Position numbers and translations under genes: made by a program. This document shows positions 43,382-53,587 of a stretch of DNA of 64,000 nt, in pieces. Position 1 is the stretch's first letter. Every line of letters begins with the position of its first letter. Origin of the DNA: Gammaproteobacteria bacterium (GTDB taxonomy: Bacteria; Pseudomonadota; Gammaproteobacteria; Steroidobacterales; Woeseiaceae); the NCBI GenBank assembly GCA_009937525.1, contig JAACFE010000003.1:1-64000 (forward strand), read 5' to 3'. The notes under the pieces are model-generated. The model ran no database searches. It was not told where the DNA came from and saw only the letters and a list, made by a program, of their open reading frames with translations.

Positions 43382-44945
43382 CGAAGTCGGGCGGCGCCGG
43401 ACCTTCGCGATCATCTCGCACCCGGACGCCGGCAAGACAACCCTGACCGAAAAGTTGCTTCTCTACGGGGGCGCGATACAGCTCGCGGGCACCGTCAAGG
43501 GACGCAAGGCGCGCCGCCATGCGACCTCGGACTGGATGAAGCTCGAGCAGCAACGCGGTATCTCGGTGACATCATCCGTGATGCAGTTCCCGTACGGCGA
43601 CTGCGTCGTGAATCTCCTGGATACGCCCGGCCACGAGGATTTTTCCGAGGACACCTACAGGACGCTGACCGCGGTCGACTCGGCGCTGATGGTCATCGAC
43701 TGCGCGAAGGGCGTCGAGCAGCGGACGATAAAGTTGATGGAGGTATGCCGGCTGCGCGACACGCCGATCATGACCTTCATCAACAAGCTGGATCGTGATG
43801 GGCGCGAACCGATCGACCTGCTCGACGAAATCGAGTCGGTGCTGGGCATTCACTGCGCGCCGATCACCTGGCCGATTGGCATGGGACGTTCCCTGAAGGG
43901 CGTTTACCACCTGCAGCAGGACAGGATCTACCTGTATCACGGCGGCAAACGGGAGCGCGCTTCGGAGCGCAGCGTCGTCGAGGGGCTCGATTCCGCGGAG
44001 GCGGCTGACGTGCTCGGCGGCGACCTGCAGGCGTTTCGCGACGAGATCGAGCTCGTTCGGGGCGCGTGCCCCGATTTCGATCTGGAGGAATACCTCGCGG
44101 CGCGGCAGACGCCGGTGTTCTTCGGCTCCGCGCTGTCCAATTTCGGGGTCAAGGAACTGCTGGACGAGTTCGTGAGCCACGCGCCGTCGCCGCTGCCGCG
44201 CGAGGCCGAACAACGCACGGTGGCGCCGGATGAAAACTGGCTGACGGGCTTCGTTTTCAAGATCCAGGCCAACATGGATCCGGGACACCGCGACCGCATC
44301 GCTTTCATGCGCATCTGTTCCGGCGAGTACCGCAAGGGACACAAGGTGCTGCACGTGCGGTCCGGCAAAGAGATAAAGATCCCTGACGCGATCACTTTCA
44401 TGGCCGCCGACCGCCAGCATGCCGAAACCGCGTATGCCGGCGACATCATCGGCCTGCACAACCACGGCACGATCAACATCGGCGACAGCTTCTCCGAAGG
44501 GGAGGCCCTGCGCTTCACCGGCATCCCGAATTTCGCGCCGGAGATCTTCCGGCGTGCCGTGCTCAAGGACCCGCTGCGGCTCAAGGCGCTGCAAAAGGGA
44601 CTGGCACAACTATGCGAGGAGGGCGCGACGCAGCTATTCAGGCCGTTACGCAACAACGACCTGATTCTCGGCGCTGTCGGGCCGCTGCAGTTCGACGTCG
44701 TGGCGCACCGGCTGCGTGACGAATACAAGGTCGAGTGCCAGTTCGAATCCGTCAGCGTTGCTACCGCGCGCTGGGTCGAGTGCGATGACCCGAAGATGCT
44801 TGCGGACTTCCGGCGCAAGGCCGAGGACAATCTCGCGCTGGATCACGGCGAACGTCTCGTCTACATTGCACCGACCAGGGTGAACCTGGGCCTGACCGAG
44901 GAACGCTGGCCCGACGTCGTGTTCCGCAAGACGCGCGAACACTGA
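43371..44945 (+). CDS. prfC: peptide chain release factor 3
   Basis: A 524-residue translational GTPase that recycles RF1/RF2. G1 is [11 protein letters not shown]3 is [14 protein letters not shown], and G4 is [29 protein letters not shown] and the C-terminal domain III are full length. The start at 43371 lies inside rimI, with an 11-base overlap. Confidence 0.96.
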   Translation: MIADEVGRRRTFAIISHPDAGKTTLTEKLLLYGGAIQLAGTVKGRKARRHATSDWMKLEQQRGISVTSSVMQFPYGDCVVNLLDTPGHEDFSEDTYRTLTAVDSALMVIDCAKGVEQRTIKLMEVCRLRDTPIMTFINKLDRDGREPIDLLDEIESVLGIHCAPITWPIGMGRSLKGVYHLQQDRIYLYHGGKRERASERSVVEGLDSAEAADVLGGDLQAFRDEIELVRGACPDFDLEEYLAARQTPVFFGSALSNFGVKELLDEFVSHAPSPLPREAEQRTVAPDENWLTGFVFKIQANMDPGHRDRIAFMRICSGEYRKGHKVLHVRSGKEIKIPDAITFMAADRQHAETAYAGDIIGLHNHGTINIGDSFSEGEALRFTGIPNFAPEIFRRAVLKDPLRLKALQKGLAQLCEEGATQLFRPLRNNDLILGAVGPLQFDVVAHRLRDEYKVECQFESVSVATARWVECDDPKMLADFRRKAEDNLALDHGERLVYIAPTRVNLGLTEERWPDVVFRKTREH

Positions 44946-44967
44946 CGATAGCGCCGGCCGCAACGCA

Positions 44968-46236
44968 TTGAATCAAAGGCGATTGTTCGACAAGAAGGTA
45001 CTTGCCTGGGCGTTCTACGATTGGGCGAACTCGGCATTTGCATTGTCGGTACTGGCCGTCCTGTTCCCGCTGTTCCTCGGCAGCTACTGGAGTGCAGGCG
45101 ATCCTGGCGCCGAGGTGACCGCGCGCCTCGCCTGGATTACTGCCGCATCGAGTGCGGTGGTCTGCATAATCGCTCCGGTCTTCGGGACCATCGCCGATGC
45201 CGGCGGTTACCGGAAGCGGTTCCTGTTTCTGCTTGCGACGACGGGCGCCGTGGCGACTGCCGTACTCGCTGGCGTGGACAGGGGTGACTGGCCGCTTGCG
45301 CTGGCCCTGTATCTCGTGGCATCGGTCGGCTTTTACAGTTCCACGGTTTTCTACGATTCCCTGATCATCGACGTCACCGAACCGCGATATTACAGTTTCG
45401 TCTCGTCGCTCGGTTTTTCGCTCGGCTATCTCGGCGGGGCGGTGCTGCTTGCGCTGCACGTCTGGATGTTGCTGTCGCCCGAAAAATTCGGTTTCAGCAC
45501 GGCGGACGAGGTTATCAGGTTCGCGTTCGTAACCGTCGGTCTCTGGTGGGCGGTGTTCATGCTGCCGTTGATGATCTTCGTGCCGGAGCAGCACAGTCGT
45601 GTCGAGGTCGTCGGCGGCGTCGTACGCGCCGCGTACCGGGAGTTGAAGACGACCATTCTGAAGCTCGGGCAATACCGGAATGTCGTCATCTTCCTGATCG
45701 CTTACTGGCTTTACATAGGCGGCGTATTCACGGTCATCTTCATGGCGGTCAACTACGGCCAGCGGCTCGGCTTCAGTCAGCAGGATCTCGTTACCGCATT
45801 ATTGATCACCAATTTCGCGGGATTCCCTGCAACGTTGCTGTACGGGATTGCAGGCCACCGCTGGGGTCCGAAACGCGGCATCTACTTCGCCCTCGTCGTG
45901 TATATCGTCATGTCGAGCTGGGCGATATTCATGGTCGACGTACGGCAGTTCTACATCATGGCAATTGTCATCGGTTGCGTGCAGGGAGGCGTGCAGGGGC
46001 TGAGCCGATCACTGTACGCTACGCTGATACCGCCCGATGCTCCGGGTGAGTTCTTCGGCTTTTACAACATGCTTACCAAGTTCGCTCACGTGCTCGGCCC
46101 GATTCTCGTCGGTATTGCTGCGACACTGTCCGACGATCCGAAGTGGGTGCTGCTGACGCTGATGCCACTGTTCATCAGCGGCGGGATGCTGCTGGCCGTA
46201 GTGCGGGAAAAACAGGCGACGCGAGTCACCGAATAG
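44968..46236 (+). CDS. MFS transporter, UMF1/Atg22-like
   Basis: A 422-residue, 12-helix carrier. It has the UMF1 opening LAWAFYDWANSAFALSV, FYDSLIIDVT between helices 4 and 5, and a second-half motif GCVQGGVQGLSRSLYATLIP. Relatives of Atg22 export amino acids from vacuoles; bacterial members have no confirmed substrate. The likely start is TTG at 44968. It is separated from prfC by 22 bp and followed by the REP-like palindrome at 46297. Confidence 0.88.
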   Translation: MNQRRLFDKKVLAWAFYDWANSAFALSVLAVLFPLFLGSYWSAGDPGAEVTARLAWITAASSAVVCIIAPVFGTIADAGGYRKRFLFLLATTGAVATAVLAGVDRGDWPLALALYLVASVGFYSSTVFYDSLIIDVTEPRYYSFVSSLGFSLGYLGGAVLLALHVWMLLSPEKFGFSTADEVIRFAFVTVGLWWAVFMLPLMIFVPEQHSRVEVVGGVVRAAYRELKTTILKLGQYRNVVIFLIAYWLYIGGVFTVIFMAVNYGQRLGFSQQDLVTALLITNFAGFPATLLYGIAGHRWGPKRGIYFALVVYIVMSSWAIFMVDVRQFYIMAIVIGCVQGGVQGLSRSLYATLIPPDAPGEFFGFYNMLTKFAHVLGPILVGIAATLSDDPKWVLLTLMPLFISGGMLLAVVREKQATRVTE

Positions 46237-46296
46237 CCGCTGTCGGCCAGCCGCGATCGCGCTTCGTGAAGCGCTCCTGGGGTTCGTCGCTATTTT

Positions 46297-46350
46297 GTAG
46301 GAGCGCGCCTGGGCGCGCGACAAGTCGTGCATCGAGGAGCACTCTTACAG
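46297..46350. repeat. REP-like palindrome, second copy
   Basis: TGTAGGAGCGCGCCTGGGCGCGCGA starts at 46297 (head TGTAGGAGCG, inner GCGCGCC/GGCGCGC hairpin) and an imperfect inverted arm ends at ACTCTTACAG near 46350. It is the same family as 31927-31995. The arm overlaps the tgpA stop: TTA at 46345-46347 is its TAA, so the repeat may have supplied or preserved the stop. A neighbouring GCGCTTC-GT-GAAGCGC hairpin (46259-46274) precedes it. Confidence 0.7.
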
Positions 46351-48300
46351 GGCGGCGATATCCATTTCGAGGCGCTGCAGCAGCGCCGGGTCTGGCGGCC
46401 CGTAACGCACGTCGAGGTACGTATCGGTGATGCTGCGCACCGAATCGGCCGGCAATGGCGTGTTGCGTTGAACGCGGAGCGCGAACAGCTGCGGCGTTTC
46501 GCCGGTTACTGGCTGTAATCCGGACTTGCGGACGAACTTCTCGTAAAGAATGGCGGCCCTGTCCTTCGCCGGCGGCCTGTAGCGCAACATCAAGGCGAGG
46601 CTGATCAGCATCGTGAGTCCGGTGACCAGTGCGATCAGCGTAAGCAGCATCTGCTGCCAGTCCGGGTCGTCCATGCCGAGCCAGTTCATGAATCGTTGCT
46701 GGTTTTCGGGACCGTAGCCGAGAATCCACTCGTTCCACTTCGCATTGGCGGCATCCCATGCCAGCACGATGTTGTGCAGCAGCCTGGACGGAGCGGCGAG
46801 ACCCCAGGCGGCAGCGGAGCCGTCGAACATCGCAGCAGTGCGGCCGGCCTCGATGCGTTCCGGCGCGACCACGGCCGTAGGATCGACGCGCCGCCAGCCG
46901 GACCCGGGCAGCCAGACTTCAGTCCATGCGTGGGCATCGGACTGGCGCACGATCATGTAATCGCTCATCGAATTGAGTTCGCCGCCCTGGTAACCGAGCA
47001 CGATCCGGGCGGGAATCCCCGCAGCGCGCATCATGACAGCGAAAGCAGAGGCGTAGTGCTCGCAGAACCCGCGCCGCGTCTCGAACAGGAAGCGATCGAC
47101 GGGATTGCTGCCGAGGGGAGGCGGTTCCAGCGTGTAGTAATACGCCTCCTCGTTGAACCTCGCCAGGGCAGCGCGGATGAAGGCTTCATCGGACGCGGAT
47201 GCGGCGCGCATCGAACTCGCCAGTTCCACGGTGCGCGGGTTGCGGCCTTCGGGCAAGTCGAGATAGCTGTTGCGCCAGACCCGATGCATGTCGAGGTCGA
47301 TGCGGTAGTCTGTGTAGGAGACGGCCTTGTACGAGATGCGCTGATCGATCGGCTGCACACGAGCCAGCTGGTGCTGCGGGCCGTGAAACGTGCTCTCGAG
47401 TTCCCAGTGGTAGGGAATGTCGAGCGCAAACACCCAGTGTTGCCGCGTAGGCTCGAGGGTCACCGTGTAATGCACGGGATCGCCCGAAGGCTCTATGTTG
47501 TCGATCGCGCTGCTCGATATCCTGGGTTCGGAAATGCCGGACCAGGCGCGCCCGTCGAAGCGGTGTAGCACGAGTCCCCGCCAGTAACGGTGCTGCGGTT
47601 CCGGTACCGCGCCCTCGAATTTCACGCGAAACGCCACGGCGTCAGACTTCGACAATGAGCTGATGTCGCCCGGGCTGATAGTGTCGCTGAGTCCCGAGAC
47701 AGCGGTACCGGTATCGATCGGCACGGCCCAGAAGGGGGTGGCAATGCGCGGAAAGAAGACCCACATCGCGAGCGCGAGCGGCGCCGCATACATGACGAGA
47801 CGGCTGCTGGTGCCAAGGCTGCGTCGCAGTGATTCCCTGTCGTCGGCCGCCGTCCTGAGCCACGCCGTCATGATGAGGATGACGCTGGCGACGAGATAGG
47901 GCAGCGACCAGAGGTGCTGTTCGCGCAACAACGACGACATGACGAGGAAGATGGCGATGAACAGCAATACGAACTGGTCGCGTCTTTGCCGCGTTTCGAG
48001 GAGCTTCAGTGCGGCCATGACGGCAAGCAGCGCCGACCCCGGGCCGACCCCGCTGATCGTGCTGTAGGTGTATAGCACGCCGAGGAAGCAGCCGAGCGCG
48101 AGGGACGCCCGAAGCAATACCGGCGGCACGGGCTTGCGGCGTACTTCGATCGAATACCGCCAGATGGCGCAGCTTAGCAACGCTGCGGTAATCCATACCG
48201 GCAGATAAGGCACGTGCGGCAGCAACGCGAAAGCCAGTGCAAGCAGCGTCCAGGGCAGGCTCGCAAGCAGCGAGCCGTCCGTGCCTCTCGCCCTAGCCAT
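46345..48300 (-). CDS. tgpA: TgpA-like membrane transglutaminase
   Basis: A 651-residue inner-membrane protein: five or six N-terminal helices, a periplasmic DUF3488 and transglutaminase-like domain, then one more helix (about 560) and a cytoplasmic DUF4129-like tail. The catalytic triad by pattern is Cys413 (RRGFCEHYASAF), His457 (SDAHAWTEVW) and Asp473 (RRVDPTAV). It overlaps the DUF58 gene by 8 bp. P. aeruginosa TgpA is needed for viability. The substrate is unknown, probably a cell-envelope glutamyl group. Confidence 0.93.
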   Translation of the reverse strand: MARARGTDGSLLASLPWTLLALAFALLPHVPYLPVWITAALLSCAIWRYSIEVRRKPVPPVLLRASLALGCFLGVLYTYSTISGVGPGSALLAVMAALKLLETRQRRDQFVLLFIAIFLVMSSLLREQHLWSLPYLVASVILIMTAWLRTAADDRESLRRSLGTSSRLVMYAAPLALAMWVFFPRIATPFWAVPIDTGTAVSGLSDTISPGDISSLSKSDAVAFRVKFEGAVPEPQHRYWRGLVLHRFDGRAWSGISEPRISSSAIDNIEPSGDPVHYTVTLEPTRQHWVFALDIPYHWELESTFHGPQHQLARVQPIDQRISYKAVSYTDYRIDLDMHRVWRNSYLDLPEGRNPRTVELASSMRAASASDEAFIRAALARFNEEAYYYTLEPPPLGSNPVDRFLFETRRGFCEHYASAFAVMMRAAGIPARIVLGYQGGELNSMSDYMIVRQSDAHAWTEVWLPGSGWRRVDPTAVVAPERIEAGRTAAMFDGSAAAWGLAAPSRLLHNIVLAWDAANAKWNEWILGYGPENQQRFMNWLGMDDPDWQQMLLTLIALVTGLTMLISLALMLRYRPPAKDRAAILYEKFVRKSGLQPVTGETPQLFALRVQRNTPLPADSVRSITDTYLDVRYGPPDPALLQRLEMDIAAL

Positions 48301-49303
48301 CGGCTTCGTCCAGCCCGAACAGCGCCAGCGCCTCCAGGCACTGGCGGCGGTGAGATTCACCGTGTGCCGGCGGAAACGACAGACCGGGGAGACGCAGGCC
48401 GTAGTCTTCCTGCGTCCTGTCGGCATCGACGATCCAGCGAGTGAGGATGGAAAGCCGCTCTTCGAGATCAGCCGCGACAACCGCATCGAAGTCGAACCAC
48501 TGGCTGCTCATGTCGGCGCCTGCGAACTGCTTCGAGAGCAACTGGTCGCTACGCGCGTAGGCTTTCCAGGCGACGTTACGCGGCGAGTCCCCGCTGTGGA
48601 ATTTGCGCAGGCCCGCGAAGTCTTCCTCTCCCCGGGCATCGTGCTGCCGGTGCCCGAGCGCGGTCTGCGTCGCGGGGGGCGGCGGTGCCTGCGCCGCCGG
48701 TTGCGGGTACACGATACCTTTCGGGTACATGTGCAGCCACGCCCACGAGCGGAACAGTTCGAACGGGAACAGCGTGCGGATGCCGAAGCGCTCGAGCGTT
48801 ATCCAGCCACGCCGCTCGGTGCTTACCGGGAGCACGAAGATCCTGCTCTCAGCCGGTTCGAGGTCCTTGATGTCGCTCTGCACGTCGTCGATGTACAGCC
48901 GAATCCGATGCCGAGGACTCTTCGAACGGTTGGCAACCGCGATACGGAACTGTGCAGACTGTCCTGCAAACACGGGCTCGGTGCCCGCGAAGCTCACTTC
49001 GAGGCCGACGAGGTTGCGCTGGCACTGGTGCATGGCAACGAAGCCGACGCCGATCAGGATAAACGTGAGCACGAAGGACAGGTTGTTGTTGTAGTTCATC
49101 GAGCCGAGCAGCATGGCGAAGGTCATCAACGCGAAGATGAGGCCCACGCCCGTCGGCAGGATGTAAATGCGGCGGGGCTGCAGCTGCGTAACCGGCCCGT
49201 CCTTGCCCTGGCGTCTGCGCGCCCAGACACGAACGCGGCGGCTGGCCGCCCTGCCGATGCCGGGCAGGACCTGGCTAGGGGATGGCCACCGAATCGAGGA
49301 CAT
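48293..49303 (-). CDS. DUF58 domain protein
   Basis: A 336-residue protein with two N-terminal membrane helices (about 45-85) and a C-terminal DUF58/vWA-like domain (GEEDFAGLRKFHSGDSPRNVAWKAYAR). It is the standard partner between MoxR and TgpA. The ATG at 49303 overlaps moxR by 29 bp. It probably cooperates with the MoxR ATPase in maturation of envelope complexes. Function is inferred from family context only. Confidence 0.92.
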   Translation of the reverse strand: MSSIRWPSPSQVLPGIGRAASRRVRVWARRRQGKDGPVTQLQPRRIYILPTGVGLIFALMTFAMLLGSMNYNNNLSFVLTFILIGVGFVAMHQCQRNLVGLEVSFAGTEPVFAGQSAQFRIAVANRSKSPRHRIRLYIDDVQSDIKDLEPAESRIFVLPVSTERRGWITLERFGIRTLFPFELFRSWAWLHMYPKGIVYPQPAAQAPPPPATQTALGHRQHDARGEEDFAGLRKFHSGDSPRNVAWKAYARSDQLLSKQFAGADMSSQWFDFDAVVAADLEERLSILTRWIVDADRTQEDYGLRLPGLSFPPAHGESHRRQCLEALALFGLDEADG

Positions 49304-50240
49304 GCTGGCACATTTCGGCGGGGCTGCGGAAGTTCGTATTACCCGCGGGTTTCAGGCGATGCCCGGCCACGGCCGCGAACACGGCCTGTACGTCATCGGG
49401 GAATACGCCGGAGTGGCGTTCGACGAAGGCGTGCGCCCTTGCTGCAGCGGCCAGGGACTGGGCACCGCGTGGCGACAGACCGATCTCGATATCCGGTGAT
49501 TCACGTGTCTGGCGCACCAGCGCCTGTATGTAGTCGACGAGGTGCTCGCTCATGTGCACTTTCGCGGCGTCCTCCTGAAGCGCCACGAGGATCTCGGGTG
49601 TCATTTCGGGCGCAACGCTCCCGAGCATGCTGCGGCGGTCTTCGCCCGTAATGAGTTCCCGTTCGTTTTCAGCGTTCGGGTAGCCGAGGGCCAGGCGCAT
49701 CAGGAACCGGTCGAGTTGCGACTCCGGCAGCGGGAACGTGCCGATCTGGTCGGCCGGGTTCTGCGTTGCAACGACGAAGAAGGGCACCGGCAGCGCGCGC
49801 GTATCGCCGTCCACCGATACCTGGTGTTCCTCCATCCCTTCGAGCAAGGCACTCTGTGCTTTCGGCGTCGCGCGGTTGACCTCGTCCGCCAGTATGAGCT
49901 GCGCGAAGATGGGGCCGGGCTGGAACTCGAACTTGCCGCTGTCTCGCCTGAACACGGAGACGCCCACGATGTCGGCAGGCAGCAGGTCACTGGTGAACTG
50001 TATGCGCCGGTAGGTCAGGCCGAGTATCTTCGCCAGCGCCTGTGCAAGCGTCGTCTTGCCGAGACCGGGAAGGTCCTCGATCAGCAGGTGGCCACGGGCG
50101 AGGAGACAGGCCAGCGCAAGCGCGATCTGCTCATCCTTGTCCAGGATGATCCTGCCGAGCGCGGCACGGGCACGCTCGAGTGCCTGGCGACCTGCGTCTT
50201 TGCCGGACGGTGTCTTTTCCAGCGGGCTTCCGCCGTTCAT
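49275..50240 (-). CDS. moxR: MoxR family AAA+ ATPase
   Basis: A 321-residue AAA+ chaperone. Walker A is EDLPGLGKTTLAQ, Walker B is LILADEVNRATP, and sensor 1 is FVVATQNPAD. It ends with the lid domain (LSPRGAQSLAAAARAHA). The ATG at 50240 is favoured by a GGGAGCAGGAT ribosome site over a start 87 bp further upstream. It leads moxR-DUF58-tgpA. Confidence 0.94.
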   Translation of the reverse strand: MNGGSPLEKTPSGKDAGRQALERARAALGRIILDKDEQIALALACLLARGHLLIEDLPGLGKTTLAQALAKILGLTYRRIQFTSDLLPADIVGVSVFRRDSGKFEFQPGPIFAQLILADEVNRATPKAQSALLEGMEEHQVSVDGDTRALPVPFFVVATQNPADQIGTFPLPESQLDRFLMRLALGYPNAENERELITGEDRRSMLGSVAPEMTPEILVALQEDAAKVHMSEHLVDYIQALVRQTRESPDIEIGLSPRGAQSLAAAARAHAFVERHSGVFPDDVQAVFAAVAGHRLKPAGNTNFRSPAEMCQHVLDSVAIP

Positions 50241-50369
50241 ATCCTGCTCCCTGCATGGGGCGAATCGGTGTGATCGACCGATTATGTCATCAGTATGGTG
50301 GCCAAACCGCCGAGCTTTTTCACTCACCGGCGGCCCAGAGTGTGATGCAGTACTCAGAAACCCTGGGCG

Positions 50370-53126
50370 TCAACCCAGTTCGTCGAGTTTTTCGAGCTGC
50401 TCGCTCAACTGTGCGGCCTGGCGTTCGAACTCCGCGGCGCGCTGCTTTTCCTGTGTGACCACGTTTGCGGGTGCATTGTTCACAAAGTTCGGGTTGTCCA
50501 GCTTGGCGCGGGCGCGGTCGAGGTCCGTGCGTAGCTTTTCCAGCTGCTTGCCGAGCCGCTTGCGTTCGGCATCGACGTCGATGATGCCTTTCATCGGCAC
50601 GAGCAGCCTCAGCTGGTCGAGCAGTGCCGTCGCGGCGGCGGGCGGTTCTTCGCCGTCGCCGAGCAGGGTTACCGACTCGACGCGGCCGACGCGCTGCAAT
50701 AACGACGCGTGTTCGTTCGCGCGGCGCACATCCGCTTCGGACGCGTTTTCGAGGATGACGGGCAGCGGCTTGCCCGGCGGGATGTCCATTTCGCCGCGGA
50801 TCTGCCGCACGCCGAGGATGAACTGCTTGAGCCATTCGATATCGGCGACGGCCGTATTGTCGGTTTCGCCTGTGGCGGGCTGCGGGTAGGGCTGCAGCAT
50901 GATCGTCGGCGCCTCGATGCCCGCGCGCGGCGCCACCTGCTGCCAGATTTCCTCGGTGACAAAGGGCATGATCGGGTGCAGCAGGCGCAGCAGGCCCTCG
51001 AGTATCTCGATCAGCGTCCTGCGTGTGCCGCGCCGCGCCGCTGCCGAAGAGGCCTCGGACTGCAACACGGGCTTGGACAGCTCGAGGTACCAGTCGCAGA
51101 ACTCGTGCCAGGTAAATTCGTAGATGGCCTGTGCGACGAGGTCGAGCCGGTAGCCGTCGAAATTTCTGTGGACGTACCTGACCGTCTCGTGGAAACGCGC
51201 ATGTATCCAGCGATCGGCAGAACTCAGTTCGACGTCACCGTCGTCGAGTTCTTCGGTATTCATTAACACGTAGCGCGCGGCGTTCCACAGCTTGTTGCAG
51301 AAGTTCTTGTAGCCCTCTATGCGGCCGAGATCGAAGCGAATATCGCGTCCCGTCGTCGCGAGGGAAGCAAACGTGAAGCGCAGCGCGTCGGCACCGTACC
51401 GGTCGATGCCGTTCGGGAACTGTTTGCGTGTTGCCTTCTCGATCTTGGGTTTCAGGTGCTCCTGCATCAGTCCGGTCGTGCGTTTCGCGAGCAGTGTGTC
51501 CAGGTCGACGCCGTCGATGAGGTCGAGCGGATCGAGCACGTTGCCCTTGGACTTCGACATCTTCTGGCCGTCCTGGTCGCGGATCAGGCCATGGATGTAG
51601 ACCTCACGGAACGGCACGTCGCCCATGAACTTGATGCCCATCATGATCATCCTGGCGACCCAGAAGAAGATGATGTCGAAGCCCGTGACGAGCACGCTGC
51701 CGGGATAGAAGTCGTCGAGCGCCTTGTTCTTTTCGGGCCAGCCGAGTGTGCTGAACGGCCACAGGGCCGAAGAGAACCAGGTGTCGAGTACATCGTCGTC
51801 CTGGCGCAGCTTCACGTCGCTGCCGAGGCCGTGCTTGTCGCGAACCGCGTCTTCGGAATGACCGACATAGATGTTGCCGTCGTCGTCGTACCAGGCGGGA
51901 ATGCGATGGCCCCACCACAGCTGCCGGCTGATGCACCAGTCCTGGATGTTGTACATCCACTCGAAGTAGGTCTTCGACCAGTTCTCCGGGACGAAACGGA
52001 TGTCGCCATTCTCGACGGCCGCGATGGCGGGCTCCGCCAGCGGCTTGATGCTCACGTACCACTGGTCGGTCAGGTAGGGTTCGACAACGGCGTGCGAGCG
52101 ATCGCCGCGCGGGATCTTGACCGTGTAGGGCTCTGTCTTCTCGAGCAGACCGAGCGACTCGAACTCTGCAACGATCGCCTCCCGGGCCTCGAAACGATCC
52201 AGGCCGCGGTAGGTTTCCGGCACTTCGTCGTTCATGGCGGCGTCGTCCGTGAGCACGTTGTACATCGCAAGATCGTGACGTTTGCCGATATCATAGTCAT
52301 TGAAGTCGTGTGCCGGGGTAATCTTCACACATCCCGTGCCGAATTCCGGGTCGACGTAGTCGTCCGCAATGATCGGTATGCGGCGGCCGACAATCGGCAG
52401 AATGACCTCCTGGCCGACCAGGTCACGATAACGATCATCATCCGGGTGTACCGCGACCGCGCTGTCGCCGAGCATCGTCTCGGGACGCGTGGTCGCCACG
52501 ACCAGATGACCGTCCCCCGACGCAAGCGGATAGCGGAAGTGCCACAAGTACCCAGCCTCATCGGCCGACAGTACCTCGAGGTCCGAGAGTGCGGTGTGCA
52601 GGACGGGATCCCAGTTGACGAGGCGCTTGCCGCGGTAGATAAGCCCTTCGTCGTACAGCGCGACGAATACCTCGGTGACGGCACGCGACAGGCCTTCGTC
52701 CATGGTGAAGCGGTCGCGGCTCCAGTCCACCGAGCCGCCCAGGCGCCGCAGCTGATTTGCGATCTGGCCGCCTGACTGCTCTTTCCATTGCCAGACCCGC
52801 TCGACGAATTTCTCGCGGCCCAGTTCGCGCCGTGAGGTGCCTTCAGAGCTCAGCAAGCGCTCGACGACCATTTGCGTGGCAATGCCGGCGTGGTCCATGC
52901 CCGGCTGCCACAGCGCCCTGCATCCCTGCATGCGCTTGTAGCGGGTCAGGGCATCCATGATCGTGTCCTGGAACGCGTGGCCCATGTGCAGGGTGCCGGT
53001 GACGTTCGGCGGCGGGATCATGATGCAGTAAGGTTCGCCGTTGCCGCGCGGTGCGAAATAGCCAGCCTCTTCCCAACGCGCGTAGATGCGTTCTTCGATG
53101 TCGTTCGGCTGGTAGGACTTGTCCAT
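50370..53126 (-). CDS. valS: valyl-tRNA synthetase
   Basis: A 918-residue class I synthetase. HIGH is [14 protein letters not shown] is [12 protein letters not shown], the editing domain lies at about 200-340 ([10 protein letters not shown]), and the C-terminal arm is a coiled coil ([19 protein letters not shown]). Start and length agree with the family. holC follows 26 bp upstream on the same strand. Confidence 0.97.
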   Translation of the reverse strand: MDKSYQPNDIEERIYARWEEAGYFAPRGNGEPYCIMIPPPNVTGTLHMGHAFQDTIMDALTRYKRMQGCRALWQPGMDHAGIATQMVVERLLSSEGTSRRELGREKFVERVWQWKEQSGGQIANQLRRLGGSVDWSRDRFTMDEGLSRAVTEVFVALYDEGLIYRGKRLVNWDPVLHTALSDLEVLSADEAGYLWHFRYPLASGDGHLVVATTRPETMLGDSAVAVHPDDDRYRDLVGQEVILPIVGRRIPIIADDYVDPEFGTGCVKITPAHDFNDYDIGKRHDLAMYNVLTDDAAMNDEVPETYRGLDRFEAREAIVAEFESLGLLEKTEPYTVKIPRGDRSHAVVEPYLTDQWYVSIKPLAEPAIAAVENGDIRFVPENWSKTYFEWMYNIQDWCISRQLWWGHRIPAWYDDDGNIYVGHSEDAVRDKHGLGSDVKLRQDDDVLDTWFSSALWPFSTLGWPEKNKALDDFYPGSVLVTGFDIIFFWVARMIMMGIKFMGDVPFREVYIHGLIRDQDGQKMSKSKGNVLDPLDLIDGVDLDTLLAKRTTGLMQEHLKPKIEKATRKQFPNGIDRYGADALRFTFASLATTGRDIRFDLGRIEGYKNFCNKLWNAARYVLMNTEELDDGDVELSSADRWIHARFHETVRYVHRNFDGYRLDLVAQAIYEFTWHEFCDWYLELSKPVLQSEASSAAARRGTRRTLIEILEGLLRLLHPIMPFVTEEIWQQVAPRAGIEAPTIMLQPYPQPATGETDNTAVADIEWLKQFILGVRQIRGEMDIPPGKPLPVILENASEADVRRANEHASLLQRVGRVESVTLLGDGEEPPAAATALLDQLRLLVPMKGIIDVDAERKRLGKQLEKLRTDLDRARAKLDNPNFVNNAPANVVTQEKQRAAEFERQAAQLSEQLEKLDELG

Positions 53127-53152
53127 TCGGTGTCGGCGCTCGGTCGGGAAGG

Positions 53153-53581
53153 TCAGACGTTGTGCGTTTCGAGTTCGTGCCCCTCGTCACGATAGGCGAC
53201 AAAACGCCTGCGGCTTTTTTGCCTGCTGTCCTCGTCGGAGGTTACAAGCTCCGCGATGCGCGGAAAAGCACCCGCGCAGGCCGGAATGGCGTCGTCGAGG
53301 TTGATGAGCAGGTCGCGGGAGCCGGCGAAACCCGGATCACAGCCCACGGTGACCGGGGCATCGGGCACTTCGCCCCCCGCAACAACCATGTTGTGGGGCA
53401 CGAAGCTGCCGTCGCGGAACGTCCACAGAAGCTCGTCCATGCGGCTGGCCGTCGCCTCGTCGCCGGCGTGGATGTGTACCGTGTGTTCGAGCTTGTAGGC
53501 CTTCTCGGCCAGGCGGCAGGCAAACCGTTGCCGCGCCTGTTCGCCCGACTGACTCAGGACATAGAAGTCGATGCGCGCCAT
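53153..53581 (-). CDS. holC: DNA polymerase III chi subunit
   Basis: A 142-residue clamp-loader accessory protein that links the loader to SSB. It has [26 protein letters not shown] at the start and the SSB-tail pocket region [29 protein letters not shown]. pepA-holC-valS is the classic gammaproteobacterial order. Confidence 0.93.
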   Translation of the reverse strand: MARIDFYVLSQSGEQARQRFACRLAEKAYKLEHTVHIHAGDEATASRMDELLWTFRDGSFVPHNMVVAGGEVPDAPVTVGCDPGFAGSRDLLINLDDAIPACAGAFPRIAELVTSDEDSRQKSRRRFVAYRDEGHELETHNV

Positions 53582-53587
53582 GGCTCG

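Noticed and set aside
50300-50345. Terminator after valS (CCGCCG/CGGCGG)
   Set aside because: The loop is long and no T-run follows on the transcribed strand.
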